From contig JANNOQ010000105.1 of NCBI GenBank assembly GCA_031399085.1, positions 248,001 to 312,000 of the forward strand: a stretch of 64,000 nt of DNA. Direction: 5' to 3'. The position numbers were made by a program, and so were the translations under genes. Numbering within the stretch: position 1 is the first letter of the stretch; the number at the start of each line of letters is the position of its first letter. Below, piece after piece: positions 44,896-54,405 of the stretch. The DNA comes from R-RK-3 sp031399085 (lineage in GTDB: Bacteria > Pseudomonadota > Alphaproteobacteria > Rhizobiales > Rhodomicrobiaceae). Below the pieces are notes generated by a model. It saw only the letters and a list, made by a program, of their open reading frames with translations. It was not told where the DNA came from and ran no database searches.

Positions 44896-46104
44896 ATGTC
44901 GATCCAACTCCGTTTCGCCGAACGGCCCGTCGCGGCCTATGCCTCATCCGCCCAGCACAGCCGCGGGCGTCTGCATGCCGAGCCGGGCTGCGATTTGCGC
45001 ACGCCGTTTCAGCGCGACCGCGACCGGATCGTGCATTCCTCCGCCTTCCGCCGCCTCACCTACAAGACCCAGGTGTTCGTCTATCACGAGGGCGACCATT
45101 ACCGCACCCGCCTGACGCATTCGCTGGAAGTGGCGCAAATCGCGCGCACGCTCGCCCGCGTTTTGCGCCTCGACGAGGATCTCGCCGAGACCATTGCGCT
45201 TGCCCACGATCTCGGCCACCCGCCCTTCGGCCATGCCGGCGAGGAAGCGCTGGATGCGGTCGCCAAACCGTTTGGCGGTTTCGACCACAACGCCCAGAGC
45301 CTGCGCACCGTGACCAAGCTCGAAAGCCGCTACGCGTCCTATGACGGGCTCAATCTCACCTGGGAGACGCTGGAAGGGCTGGTCAAGCATAATGGCCCAC
45401 TCATTGATTCGCAGGGTCATGCCACGGCCCGTTACGCGGCAGAAGGATTGCCACAGGCCATCATCGAATATGGCGCGACCCACGATCTCGATTTAGCCAG
45501 CCATGCTTCCGCCGAAGCGCAAATCGCGGCGCTCGCGGACGACATTGCCTATAACAACCACGATCTGGACGACGGCCTGCGCGCCGGGCTGATCGCTGTC
45601 GATAAGCTACGCGGCGTGCCGCTTGCGGGCCGCTTCATCCAGGAAGTGGAGGCCAAGCACGGGCCATTGCCGGAAAACAAATTGATCTATGAGGTCAATC
45701 GGCGTCTCATAAGCGCGATGGTGCACGACCTGGCCGATGAAACCATGCGGCGGCTTGCCGATCTGCGCGCAAAATCGGCCGACGACATCCGCAGCGCGGG
45801 GCGGCCCGTTGCGTCATTTTCCGAGCCTATGACCCACGATATGGCCGAGCTCCGGCGTTTCCTGTTCGCCGAATTCTACTTCCATCCACGTGTGCAGGAA
45901 ATCATGAACGGGGCGCAAAAAATCGTCCGCGATCTGTTCAACCATTTCCTGGCGCATCCGGAGGATTTGCCGGAAGGCTGGCGCGAGAAGGCCGAGAGCG
46001 GCCGCAAGGGCCGGGTGATCAGCGATTTCGTCGCCGGTATGACCGACCGCCTCGCCATCGACACGCATCGGGGCCTATTTGACGACACGCCGCGATTGCG
46101 TTAG
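44896..46104 (+). CDS. dgt: Deoxyguanosinetriphosphate triphosphohydrolase-like protein
   Basis: An HD-domain dNTP triphosphohydrolase of 402 residues: GRLHAEPGCDLRTPFQRDRDRIVHSSAFRRL at the start, the metal-binding His in YRTRLTHSLEVAQIART, and HD in IALAHDLGHPPFGHAGEEAL, with a later DDIAYNNHDLDDG segment. These enzymes cut dNTPs into deoxynucleosides and triphosphate and help keep dNTP pools in check. Start ATG 44896; full length. Confidence 0.95.
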   Translation: MSIQLRFAERPVAAYASSAQHSRGRLHAEPGCDLRTPFQRDRDRIVHSSAFRRLTYKTQVFVYHEGDHYRTRLTHSLEVAQIARTLARVLRLDEDLAETIALAHDLGHPPFGHAGEEALDAVAKPFGGFDHNAQSLRTVTKLESRYASYDGLNLTWETLEGLVKHNGPLIDSQGHATARYAAEGLPQAIIEYGATHDLDLASHASAEAQIAALADDIAYNNHDLDDGLRAGLIAVDKLRGVPLAGRFIQEVEAKHGPLPENKLIYEVNRRLISAMVHDLADETMRRLADLRAKSADDIRSAGRPVASFSEPMTHDMAELRRFLFAEFYFHPRVQEIMNGAQKIVRDLFNHFLAHPEDLPEGWREKAESGRKGRVISDFVAGMTDRLAIDTHRGLFDDTPRLR

Positions 46105-46131
46105 AGCGTCGTCCGTAGTCGGAATCGCAAT

Positions 46132-46261
46132 CCCCCTCACCCACCCGCCTGCGGCGGGAGCCCTCTCCCGCGAGGGGAGAGGGCAGACTCGCGGCACCAT
46201 CCTTTCTTTAGCTCTCTCCCCTCGCGGGAGAGGGCGGACGCGAAGCGACCGGGTGAGGGGG
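46132..46261. repeat. 130-base MITE-like inverted-repeat element
   Basis: The element begins CCCCCTCACCC and ends GGGTGAGGGGG, perfect 11-base terminal inverted repeats. Inside are two facing arms, CCTCTCCCGCGAGGGGAGAG and CTCTCCCCTCGCGGGAGAGG. It lies between the dGTPase and argS genes and carries no gene. This layout matches small palindromic elements spread through alpha- and gammaproteobacterial genomes. Confidence 0.75.
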
Positions 46262-46361
46262 AGCCGCAAAGCGCGGTGCGTCCACTTAAGCGCACGGTGC
46301 GCTAGCGGGTAGAAAGCGCAATCTGAATCCTTTCGCACTCAGGCATAGCGGCAATGTCAGC

Positions 46362-48122
46362 ATGAATATTTTCACCCATTTCGAGGCGCGTTTCCACGAG
46401 GCCGCTATCGCGCTTAAAGCCGACGGCATCCTGCCTGAGGGGAGCGAGATCGCCGCGCTGACGGTCGAGCCGCCGCGCGACGCCGCGCATGGCGACATCG
46501 CCTCCAATGCGGCGATGGTGCTGGCCAAGCCGGCAAAATTGCCGCCGCGCGATCTGGCCGCGCATTTCGCCGCCAAGCTGGAAAGCGACCCCGACATCGC
46601 CAAGATCGACATTGCCGGGCCGGGCTTCATCAACATCACCCTCAAGCCGGAATTCTGGCCGAGGCTGTTGAAATCCATCCTCGCAAACGGTGACGATTTT
46701 GGCCGCTCACAGCGCGGCAATGGCGAAAAGGTCAATGTCGAATATGTGTCCGCCAATCCGACCGGCCCGATGCATGTCGGCCATTGCAGGGGGGCGGTGT
46801 TCGGCGATGCGCTCGCCAATCTGTTGACCTTCACCGGCCATGCGGTGACGCGGGAATATTATGTGAACGACGCCGGCGCGCAGGTCGATGTGCTGGCGCG
46901 ATCAGCCTTCCTGCGTTACCGCGAGGCGCTTGGCGAGGATATCGGCGCGATCCCGGAAGGGCTTTACCCGGGCGATTATCTCAAGGCCGTCGGCGAGGCG
47001 CTGACGAAGGAGTATGGCAAGCGCCTGCATAATATGGAGGAGGCCGACTGGCTGCCGATCGTGCGCGCTAAGGCCATCGAGATGATGCTGGAGACGATCC
47101 GCACCGATCTGGCCGCGCTGGACATCCATCACGATGTGTTCTTTTCCGAACGCTCGCTGATCGAGGGCAAGCCGAACCAAGTCGAGCAAACGATTGAGGA
47201 ATTGCAAGTAAAGGGTTTGATCTACGAAGGCCACCTCGCCCCGCCTAAGGGCAAGCTGCCAGACGATTGGGAGGAGCGCGAGCAGACGCTGTTCCGCGCC
47301 ACTGATTTTTCCGACGATGTGGACCGCGCGCTGGTCAAGTCGGACGGCAGCTACACTTATTTCGCTTCCGACATGGCCTATCATCGTTCAAAACTTACGC
47401 GCGGATTTAAGCATATGATCAATGTTTTCGGTGCCGATCACGCCGGTTATGTTAAACGAATGCAGGCGGCGGTCGCGGCGCTCAGCGGCGGCGAGGCCGA
47501 TTTGGATGTCAAAATCTGCCAGATGGTCCGGTTGTTCCGGGCCGGTGAGCCGGTCAAGATGTCCAAGCGCTCGGGGTCGTTCGTGACCTTGCGCGAGGTG
47601 GTGGACGAGGTGGGGCCGGGTCCGGTGCGTTTTATGATGCTTCACCGCAAAAATGACGCGATGTTGGACTTTGATTTCGCTAGGGTGCTCGAACAGTCGA
47701 GGGACAACCCGGTCTTTTATGTGCAATACGCGCACGCAAGGGCCAATTCAGTCATGCGTAATGTTCAGGAATTGGCACCAAAGCTAGAATTAAGTGGAAA
47801 AGACTTAGCTAGCGCCCGGCTCGATTTATTGCAGGATGACGCGGAACTTGCCGTCATAAAACGGATGTCGCATTATCCACGAATCATCGAGTCTTCGGCC
47901 GAGGCGTATGAGCCGCACCGCATTGCTTTCTACTTGTATGAGCTTGCGAGTGAGTTTCATGGATTATGGAACCAAGGCAAAGAGTTGCCACATTTACGGT
48001 TCATTGTCGACGCCGATCGGGAGATTACCAGGGCACGCGTGGCGCTCGTCGTAGCGGTTGCGCAGGTGATACGGTCGGGCCTTGGCATATTGGGCGTTCA
48101 ACCAATTTCTGAGATGCGCTGA
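46362..48122 (+). CDS. argS: Arginyl-tRNA synthetase
   Basis: The 586-residue class I synthetase has the HIGH-type motif SANPTGPMHVGHCRGAVFGD near residue 130, the KMSKRSG-like site (PVKMSKRSGSFV) near residue 400, and a C-terminal anticodon-binding domain. It charges tRNA-Arg. The last 360 bases are AT-richer than the rest, with five TTA leucine codons (none of the usual CTG/CTC style) and several AGT/GGA codons. The reading frame stays intact and the protein sequence looks normal. Confidence 0.97.
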   Translation: MNIFTHFEARFHEAAIALKADGILPEGSEIAALTVEPPRDAAHGDIASNAAMVLAKPAKLPPRDLAAHFAAKLESDPDIAKIDIAGPGFINITLKPEFWPRLLKSILANGDDFGRSQRGNGEKVNVEYVSANPTGPMHVGHCRGAVFGDALANLLTFTGHAVTREYYVNDAGAQVDVLARSAFLRYREALGEDIGAIPEGLYPGDYLKAVGEALTKEYGKRLHNMEEADWLPIVRAKAIEMMLETIRTDLAALDIHHDVFFSERSLIEGKPNQVEQTIEELQVKGLIYEGHLAPPKGKLPDDWEEREQTLFRATDFSDDVDRALVKSDGSYTYFASDMAYHRSKLTRGFKHMINVFGADHAGYVKRMQAAVAALSGGEADLDVKICQMVRLFRAGEPVKMSKRSGSFVTLREVVDEVGPGPVRFMMLHRKNDAMLDFDFARVLEQSRDNPVFYVQYAHARANSVMRNVQELAPKLELSGKDLASARLDLLQDDAELAVIKRMSHYPRIIESSAEAYEPHRIAFYLYELASEFHGLWNQGKELPHLRFIVDADREITRARVALVVAVAQVIRSGLGILGVQPISEMR

Positions 48123-48127
48123 AACTT

Positions 48128-48151
48128 AACTCCGCTTGGCCAAGCGGAGTT
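48128..48151. terminator. Perfect 10-bp hairpin after argS
   Basis: The 24-base palindrome has arms AACTCCGCTT and AAGCGGAGTT around a GGCC loop, six bases after the argS stop codon. There is no T-run, so as an intrinsic terminator it is weak; it may instead be an RNA-processing or regulatory hairpin between argS and the SPOR gene, whose start lies 22 bases downstream. Confidence 0.6.
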
Positions 48152-48173
48152 CAGGGCAAAGGAACAGCTGCAC

Positions 48174-49961
48174 ATGTCTATGTCTGACGATCCGAGAGGC
48201 TTCCGGCGCGGCCAGCCCGGCAACCGCGATTATCCGGCTCCGCAGCAGGAGCGTGGTGGACGCGGTGCGCCGCCTCGCGACGACCGCTATGACGGCTACC
48301 GCCAGCCCGAACCGCCGCCTCAACGCAATGAGCGGCCTCCGGCTGAAAAGCCGCAGCAGGCCTCTTTCTCCGCCTACCGCCCCGAAGCTTATGCGGCTCC
48401 GGAACGGCGTGGCCCCGGCCGGCAGGAGCGCCCTGAATGGCAAGAGGGGCCGCGCAACGCGCCTCCCCCTCCCGCGCCGCGCAATGCAGCGCCGACCTCC
48501 GAGCCGTTTCCCCGTACCCCGCCGCAATCGCGCGACCCCTATCAGCAGAACGCTGCAAGCGACCCCTACGCGCCAGCGGCCAAGCGCGGCTATGAGAACG
48601 ACTGGCGGCAAGATCCCTATCAGGATCCCGGCGGAAATCAGTTTGCTAATTACTACCCGCCACAGGACGACACGCCTCCGGACGTACAGTCGGTGCATAA
48701 CCGCTTCTTCGCCGCCGAGCCTGAGCCGGATCGCGCCCCGCCGCAGCCCAATCACTTTCGCGGGCCTTATGACGATCACGAATATGGCGCGGATCAAACG
48801 CAAAATTATACGGCCGAACCGGCGCAACGGCATCACGGGACACAGTCGTTCAACTCCGGCGCCGATGACAAAAACGAGTTCGGCTGGGACAAATACGATC
48901 AAACGCCGCCGCCCGCATCGGTGCGGCCTTTCCACCCGCCGGCGACCGTCCCTGATGACGATCTCGACGCCGACTTTTTCGCCGATGACGATGACTATGA
49001 GACGGACGATTATGCGCAGGACCGCAAGGGCGGCCGCAAAAAGCTGATGGCGGCGGTGCTCGTGGGCGCGGTCGTGACCGGCGGCGGCCTCGCTTATCTC
49101 TATAAGTCGGCGGGCGGCGACAATTCAGGTGGTCCCTCGTTCATTTCAGCGGATAACCGCCCCGTCAAGGAGGAGCCCACCGCATCCGGCGGTCGCGATT
49201 TTCCAAACAAGGGCAAGTTGATCTATGAACGCCTCGCCGGCGGTTCGGACGGCGAGGCCAGTTCTGCACGGCTTTCTAGCGGCGCCTCCTCGGGCGTGGA
49301 CGGTGCTCAAGGTATCGTCACGACAACTGGCGGCACTCTGGAAGAGCGCATTGAAAACGCGCTAAAGGCGCAGAAGGATGACGACCCATCGCCGAGGGGC
49401 CAGGGCAATTCGCCCGACGCCCCGCGCACGGTGCGGACGATGACCTTCGGACCGGACGGCAGCCAACAGCCTGTCCAGCCTAAAACTCAGCGCATCGCCG
49501 CGGGCGCGCCGGATGCGATGTCGGCCGGTATTGTCGTGACCTCGGAGCAGACGGCCTCATCCGCGCGCGGCATCCCTGGATCCGACGATGATAACGCGGC
49601 TAGGAACCAGCAAAAAGCCGAAGCCCGTCAGAAGCCGCCTGCACGTGTCGCCTCAATCGCGGAGCCACGCGCAGCCGCCCCGCAGATCAGCGAAGCCGCC
49701 GCCGGCTCGGGAAATTTCTTTGTACAGATCGCCGCGCGCAACGATCAAGACGCGGCGATGGCGGCTTTTGCTAGTCTGCAACAGAAATATGCCTCGGTAC
49801 TCGGCAATCATTCGCCCTCCGTCCGTAAAGTCGACCTTGGCGAAAAGGGCGTCTGGTATCGCTTGCTTGTCGGCCCGATCGAAAACAAGACCGATGCCGA
49901 TCAGCTCTGCGAGCAATTGAAGACCGCCGGCATGAAGGGCTGTTTTTCCCGCAAGGATTGA
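48174..49961 (+). CDS. SPOR domain-containing envelope protein
   Basis: The 595-residue protein has a long, Pro-, Arg- and acid-rich cytoplasmic N-terminal part (about residues 1-285), one membrane helix (KKLMAAVLVGAVVTGGGLAYLY), a periplasmic linker and a C-terminal SPOR domain from about residue 515, beginning SGNFFVQIAARNDQDAAMAA. SPOR domains bind denuded septal glycan, so it is likely to act in cell division, like FtsN. It sits between argS and nagZ, as in other Hyphomicrobiales. Start could be either of two ATGs (48174, 48180). Confidence 0.9.
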   Translation: MSMSDDPRGFRRGQPGNRDYPAPQQERGGRGAPPRDDRYDGYRQPEPPPQRNERPPAEKPQQASFSAYRPEAYAAPERRGPGRQERPEWQEGPRNAPPPPAPRNAAPTSEPFPRTPPQSRDPYQQNAASDPYAPAAKRGYENDWRQDPYQDPGGNQFANYYPPQDDTPPDVQSVHNRFFAAEPEPDRAPPQPNHFRGPYDDHEYGADQTQNYTAEPAQRHHGTQSFNSGADDKNEFGWDKYDQTPPPASVRPFHPPATVPDDDLDADFFADDDDYETDDYAQDRKGGRKKLMAAVLVGAVVTGGGLAYLYKSAGGDNSGGPSFISADNRPVKEEPTASGGRDFPNKGKLIYERLAGGSDGEASSARLSSGASSGVDGAQGIVTTTGGTLEERIENALKAQKDDDPSPRGQGNSPDAPRTVRTMTFGPDGSQQPVQPKTQRIAAGAPDAMSAGIVVTSEQTASSARGIPGSDDDNAARNQQKAEARQKPPARVASIAEPRAAAPQISEAAAGSGNFFVQIAARNDQDAAMAAFASLQQKYASVLGNHSPSVRKVDLGEKGVWYRLLVGPIENKTDADQLCEQLKTAGMKGCFSRKD

Positions 49962-49976
49962 TGCTGGAGAGACGGT

Positions 49977-51005
49977 TTGAGCAACGGGTCCGGCCTTAGG
50001 GCTTTAATCAGCGGCTGTGAGAGCATTCAACTCACTGACGGTGAGCGGGGTTTCTTCCGGGAAACCCGCCCCTGCGGCCTCATCCTTTTCAAACGCAATT
50101 GCCAGGACGCCGGTCAAATCCGGCGTCTTGCCATCGATTTCCGCGAAGCGGTCGGTGATGCGCGCGCGCTGGTGCTTATCGACCAGGAAGGCGGCCGCGT
50201 GCAGCGGCTCGCCCCGCCGGAATGGCGGCGCTACCCGCCCGGCCGCAGCTTCGGTGAGCTGCACGCCCGCGATCCGCTCAAAGGCCTGGAAGCCGCTCGT
50301 CTAGGCGCCCGCCTGATCGCACGCGATCTCGCTAGCCTCGGCATCAACGTCAATTGCGCCCCGGTGCTCGATGTGCCGGCCCAGGGCGCGCACGACATTA
50401 TCGGCGACCGGGCTTATGGGATCGCCGTGGCGGAAGTTGCCGCGCTCGGCCGCGCTGTTGCACAAGGCTATTTGGACGGCGGCATCCTGCCTGTCATCAA
50501 GCACATCCCGGGTCACGGCCGCGCCGAGGCCGATAGCCACGCATCGTTGCCTGTCATCCGCGCCTCCCGCGCCGAGCTGAGCGCAACCGATTTCGCCCCT
50601 TTCCGCGCCCTGAACGACATGCCGCTCGGCATGACCGCCCATATTCTCATCCCCGCGATCGACCCGGCCGCCCCCGCCAGCGCCTCGCCGATCATCATCG
50701 AGGACGTCATCCGGCGCGAGATCGGCTTCGACGGCCTCCTGATGTGCGACGATCTGGGCATGGGGGCATTGTCCGGCACGATGCAAGATCGCGCGCGCGC
50801 CGTGCTGAGCGCCGGATGCGATGTCGCGCTGCACTGCGGCGGGAATTTCGCGGAAATGGAGGCCGTCGCTTCCGTTGCCCCCGAGCTATCGGGCGACGCC
50901 GCCCGCCGCTTCGATGCCGCTCTGGCGCACCTTGTTGCCCCGCGCCCCTTCGACGAAGCCCGCGCGACGGCGCTGCTGGGCGAAGTTCTAGGCGAAATCG
51001 CGTGA
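49977..51005 (+). CDS. nagZ: Beta-N-acetylhexosaminidase (GH3)
   Basis: NagZ removes N-acetylglucosamine from muropeptides during cell-wall recycling. The 342-residue protein contains VLIDQEGGRVQRL, INVNCAPVLDVP, KHIPGHGRAEADSH with the catalytic His, and the nucleophile Asp in LLMCDDLGMGAL. The start is TTG at 49977 with GGAGAG upstream, just after the SPOR gene. It is followed by scpA. Confidence 0.95.
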   Translation: MSNGSGLRALISGCESIQLTDGERGFFRETRPCGLILFKRNCQDAGQIRRLAIDFREAVGDARALVLIDQEGGRVQRLAPPEWRRYPPGRSFGELHARDPLKGLEAARLGARLIARDLASLGINVNCAPVLDVPAQGAHDIIGDRAYGIAVAEVAALGRAVAQGYLDGGILPVIKHIPGHGRAEADSHASLPVIRASRAELSATDFAPFRALNDMPLGMTAHILIPAIDPAAPASASPIIIEDVIRREIGFDGLLMCDDLGMGALSGTMQDRARAVLSAGCDVALHCGGNFAEMEAVASVAPELSGDAARRFDAALAHLVAPRPFDEARATALLGEVLGEIA

Positions 51006-51053
51006 ATCAGCGATGATGCTGGGGATTTTAATCTCTTTTGCTTCAGAAGCGGC

Positions 51054-51941
51054 ATGAACGCGCGGCAGACACAGAATTGGACGGCGAACGACGAGGATGG
51101 TCGCCGCGCAGCCTCGGATGGCGGCGGCTTCGGCAATGTCGTGCCTTTCGACGAGATGTCCGCCTCCGAGCGCATGGTGGTATCGCTCGACGGCTTCGAA
51201 GGCCCCCTCGATTTGCTGCTAAGCCTTGCCCGCACGCAAAAAGTCGATCTGGCAAAAATCTCGATCCTTGAGCTTGCCGAGCAATATCTGCAATTCATCA
51301 ACGCGGCGCGGGGGCTGCGCCTTGAGATTGCCGCCGATTATCTGGTGACCGCCGCATGGCTGGCGTTCCTGAAATCCAAACTGCTGCTTCCCATCGAGGA
51401 AAAGCTCGATGACGAGCCGAGCGGCGAGGACATGGCGCTGCATCTTGCCTTCCGGCTGAAACGGCTGGAAGCAATGCGCGATGCGGTGGCCCGGCTGTTT
51501 GGCCGCAAGCAACTCGGGGTCGACTTTTTCCCGCGCGGCTTGCCAGAGGGCATCCGCACGGTTCGCAAAAGCGATTACTGGGCGAGCGTCTACGATCTTC
51601 TGAAAGCCTATGCCGAGCAGCGCGGTCGGACCGCCGCCGCCGCCCCGGTTAAGATGGGCGGCCGCAAGGTATGGTCCATCCGGGAGGCGCGCGAGCGTCT
51701 GGAAAAACTATTCGGCAAATCGGTGAATTGGTCGATCCTCGACAGCTATCTCGAAGATTATCTGCGCGACGTCGAGGTGAGCAAAACCGCGATGGCCAGC
51801 TCCTTCGGCGCGACGCTCGAGCTCACCCGCGAAGGCTTCACCGAAATTCGTCAGGCGCAGGCTTTCGCGCCGATTTACGTTCGCTGGCTGAAGCAAAAGC
51901 CCTCGCAGGGCTCCGCCGGCGATCCTACATCTGCCAGTTAG
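51054..51941 (+). CDS. scpA: Segregation and condensation protein A
   Basis: ScpA is the kleisin of the SMC complex that organises the chromosome. The 295-residue protein has the N-terminal SMC-neck-binding region (FEGPLDLLLSLARTQKVDLAKISILELAEQYL) and a C-terminal winged helix region (SWGATLELTRE-type ending: SSFGATLELTREGFTEIRQ). It follows nagZ and precedes scpB, the usual grouping. Confidence 0.94.
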   Translation: MNARQTQNWTANDEDGRRAASDGGGFGNVVPFDEMSASERMVVSLDGFEGPLDLLLSLARTQKVDLAKISILELAEQYLQFINAARGLRLEIAADYLVTAAWLAFLKSKLLLPIEEKLDDEPSGEDMALHLAFRLKRLEAMRDAVARLFGRKQLGVDFFPRGLPEGIRTVRKSDYWASVYDLLKAYAEQRGRTAAAAPVKMGGRKVWSIREARERLEKLFGKSVNWSILDSYLEDYLRDVEVSKTAMASSFGATLELTREGFTEIRQAQAFAPIYVRWLKQKPSQGSAGDPTSAS

Positions 51942-52010
51942 CGTTTCATTTCAGCTTTGCGGAAGGCGGGCGAGTTTGCCGTGCGCCCCAGCGCATATGG
52001 AATTTGCGAT

Positions 52011-52850
52011 ATGTCCGAGAAAGATAAGACCGATCCGAAACAAGGGCGTTTGCCTCTTCCGGCGCGTGAGCCGCCACCACCCCAGCCGCTCGCGGCGAAT
52101 GTGGCGCGGCTGCCATCCGCCGGTCACTGGGAAAAGCTGCGCGTGCTGGAAGCGGTGCTGTTTGCCGCCCGTGAGCCGCTCGACGAGACCGCGCTCACCG
52201 AATATTTCACCGGCAAGGACGATATCGGCGCATTGCTGGAGGAGTTGCAGAATCTCTATGCGGGGCGCGGCGTCAATCTGATGCGCGTGGCCGGAAAATG
52301 GACGTTCCGCACCGCGCCCGACCTGTCCTTTATTTTGGAGCGCCATTCGGTCGAGCCAAGGCGGTTGTCGAGGGCCGCGCTCGAAATGCTGGCGATCATC
52401 GCCTATCATCAGCCCGTCACGCGCGCCGAGATCGAGGAGATTCGCGGCGTTTCCACATCGAAGGGCACGCTCGACGTGCTGCTTGAAATGGGCTGGATCC
52501 GTCTGCGCGGCCGCCGGCGCGCCCCAGGACGCCCCGTGACCTATGGCACGACGGATATTTTCCTTGAGCATTTCGGCTTCGACAGTGTCAAGGATTTGCC
52601 CGGCCTTGGCGAATTGAAAGGCGCGGGCCTGCTCGACGCCAATCTCCCGCCCGGCTTCACGGTGCCGGAACCGAATGATTCCGCCTTGCTCACCGCCGAC
52701 GAAGAGCCGCTCGATGACAGTGACCCCGACGAGGAGCCGTCATCGGAGGCGGACGAGCCGCTGGTGGGCGATGATCAAGCGCCGGAGGACGACAGCGACG
52801 TTCCGTTCAGCCCGCATGTCTTCAATCTTTTAAGGCGAGGGCAAGCCTGA
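52011..52850 (+). CDS. scpB: Segregation and condensation protein B
   Basis: ScpB binds ScpA as a dimer in the SMC complex. The 279-residue protein has two winged-helix domains: RVLEAVLFAAREPLDETALTEYF and the conserved block ALEMLAIIAYHQPVTRAEIEEIRGVSTSKGTLDVLLEMGWI, then GRPVTYGTTDIFLEHFG. A Pro-rich N-terminus and an acidic C-terminal tail extend the family core. The ATG at 52011 is preferred as it opens the conserved part, with only a weak ribosome site; an upstream start is possible. Confidence 0.93.
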   Translation: MSEKDKTDPKQGRLPLPAREPPPPQPLAANVARLPSAGHWEKLRVLEAVLFAAREPLDETALTEYFTGKDDIGALLEELQNLYAGRGVNLMRVAGKWTFRTAPDLSFILERHSVEPRRLSRAALEMLAIIAYHQPVTRAEIEEIRGVSTSKGTLDVLLEMGWIRLRGRRRAPGRPVTYGTTDIFLEHFGFDSVKDLPGLGELKGAGLLDANLPPGFTVPEPNDSALLTADEEPLDDSDPDEEPSSEADEPLVGDDQAPEDDSDVPFSPHVFNLLRRGQA

Positions 52851-52896
52851 TAGACTGCCGGATCTGTTTCTAAGTGTTTGCCGTCCGGAGAAGAAA

Positions 52897-54045
52897 TTGA
52901 AGTTGGCGTTATTCCGGCAGAGTGAGCCGATCGCGGCTCAAGCCGACACTGCCGGTATGTCCTACTGGGATAGGCGGCGTCGGGCTGCGGCAACTATTGC
53001 CGCCGGCGTATCGCTCGCAAATGTCTCCAAAAGCTTCGCGGCTCGGCCTGCCGTCAGTCATTTCAACCTGGAAATCGCACCCGGCGAAATCGTTTGCCTG
53101 CTCGGGCCTTCAGGCTGCGGCAAGACCACGCTGCTTCGCCTCATCGCCGGCGTCGAGCGGCTGGATGAAGGCCGCATCGCGATCGGCGACATCGAAGTGT
53201 CCTCGCCCCGATCGTTTATGCCGCCCGAGCAGCGCGGCGTCGGGCTGATGTTCCAGGATTTCGCGCTTTTTCCGCATCTTAAAGTGATCGACAATGTGGC
53301 GTTCGGCCTGAAGCGGCTCGGCCGGGAGACCGCGCGCAAGGAAGCGCTCGCCGCCCTCGCCCGCATGGGCCTTGCCGATTACGCCGACCATTATCCCCAT
53401 ATGCTCTCCGGCGGCCAACAGCAGCGGGTGGCGCTTGCCCGCGCCATCGTTCCGCGTCCCAGCGTCATTCTGATGGATGAGCCGTTTTCCGGTCTCGACA
53501 GCCGCTTGCGCCATTCGGTCCGTAACGAAACGCTCGCCATCCTCCGCGAAGTGCGCGCGACCGCGATCATTGTCACCCATGATGCCGAGGAGGCCATGCG
53601 CCTTGCCGACCGCGTGGCGGTGATGCGGTCTGGACGGCTCATTCAGGCGGGAAGCGTCGAAGAGCTGTACCACCGCCCGGCCGACGCCTATGTAGCCGAA
53701 ACCTTCTCGGAAATGAACCTCATCCCCTGCCGCGTGATTTCAGGCTGGGCCGTCGGGCCGCTTGGCCGCTTCCGGGCGCCGCCGGGCGTCGAGGGTGAGG
53801 TGACGGTGTGCGTGCGCCCGCGCGGCATCGAGCTGTGCGCCTTAGGATCAGGAACGCCGGCCCGCGTTTTAGAGACCCGGCTGCTGGGACCCGAAGCTCT
53901 CGTCGAACTGGGCGTTCAGGGCCTCGATGTTTCGCTCATCATCCGCGTCCCCAGCGGCGCAATCCCCGTACAGAGCGCCGAACTCGGCGTCAGGGTCGAT
54001 GCCGAGCAAGTCCTGATCTTTCCCAAGGACGCCGCCGTCACTTAG
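52897..54045 (+). CDS. Orphan ABC transporter ATPase (FbpC/PotA type)
   Basis: A 382-residue ABC ATPase: Walker A GPSGCGKTTLLRL, Q-loop FQDFALFPHL, signature LSGGQQQRVALARAI, Walker B VILMDEPFSGLD and H-loop VTHDAEEA. The C-terminal extension (residues 270-382) is TOBE-like, as in iron(III) or polyamine importers. No permease or binding-protein gene lies in the neighbourhood, so the partner is elsewhere or the ATPase is shared. Start TTG 52897 with GGAG upstream. Confidence 0.9.
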   Translation: MKLALFRQSEPIAAQADTAGMSYWDRRRRAAATIAAGVSLANVSKSFAARPAVSHFNLEIAPGEIVCLLGPSGCGKTTLLRLIAGVERLDEGRIAIGDIEVSSPRSFMPPEQRGVGLMFQDFALFPHLKVIDNVAFGLKRLGRETARKEALAALARMGLADYADHYPHMLSGGQQQRVALARAIVPRPSVILMDEPFSGLDSRLRHSVRNETLAILREVRATAIIVTHDAEEAMRLADRVAVMRSGRLIQAGSVEELYHRPADAYVAETFSEMNLIPCRVISGWAVGPLGRFRAPPGVEGEVTVCVRPRGIELCALGSGTPARVLETRLLGPEALVELGVQGLDVSLIIRVPSGAIPVQSAELGVRVDAEQVLIFPKDAAVT

Positions 54046-54136
54046 TTGAACCGCGGCGGGTCGCTTGCGGAGCCGCTTTATTGAGCGTAAGTTGCGGTGA
54101 TGCGGCCACTCATATGAAAGCGCGAGTGTAAGGCAG

Positions 54137-54370
54137 ATGGGTCCAAGCTGGTTTAAACTTCTTCTCGTTGTGTTCCTGTTCATGGCTTTGTTCGGCCGTG
54201 GCAAGATTTCCGAGATGATGGGTGACGTCGCCAAGGGCATTAAGAGCTTCAAACGCGGCATGAGCGACGATGAGGACGCGCCCGATGCCGATCGCAAGGC
54301 GATCGGGGACCGGGCGACCGATCAGATCGACGCAAAGGCCGCAACGCCGGAAAATGCGCAACGGGCCTAA
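54137..54370 (+). CDS. tatA: Twin-arginine translocase subunit TatA
   Basis: The 77-residue protein has one N-terminal membrane helix (WFKLLLVVFLFMALFGRGKI) followed by an amphipathic helix (EMMGDVAKGIKSFKRGM) and an acidic tail, the standard TatA layout. It forms the protein-conducting part of the Tat system that exports folded proteins. tatB and tatC follow, so the operon is complete, though a repeat element separates tatA from tatB. Confidence 0.95.
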   Translation: MGPSWFKLLLVVFLFMALFGRGKISEMMGDVAKGIKSFKRGMSDDEDAPDADRKAIGDRATDQIDAKAATPENAQRA

Positions 54371-54405
54371 GCCGGCTTGACCCGGCTCGTGTCATGGCGG
54401 CCTCG

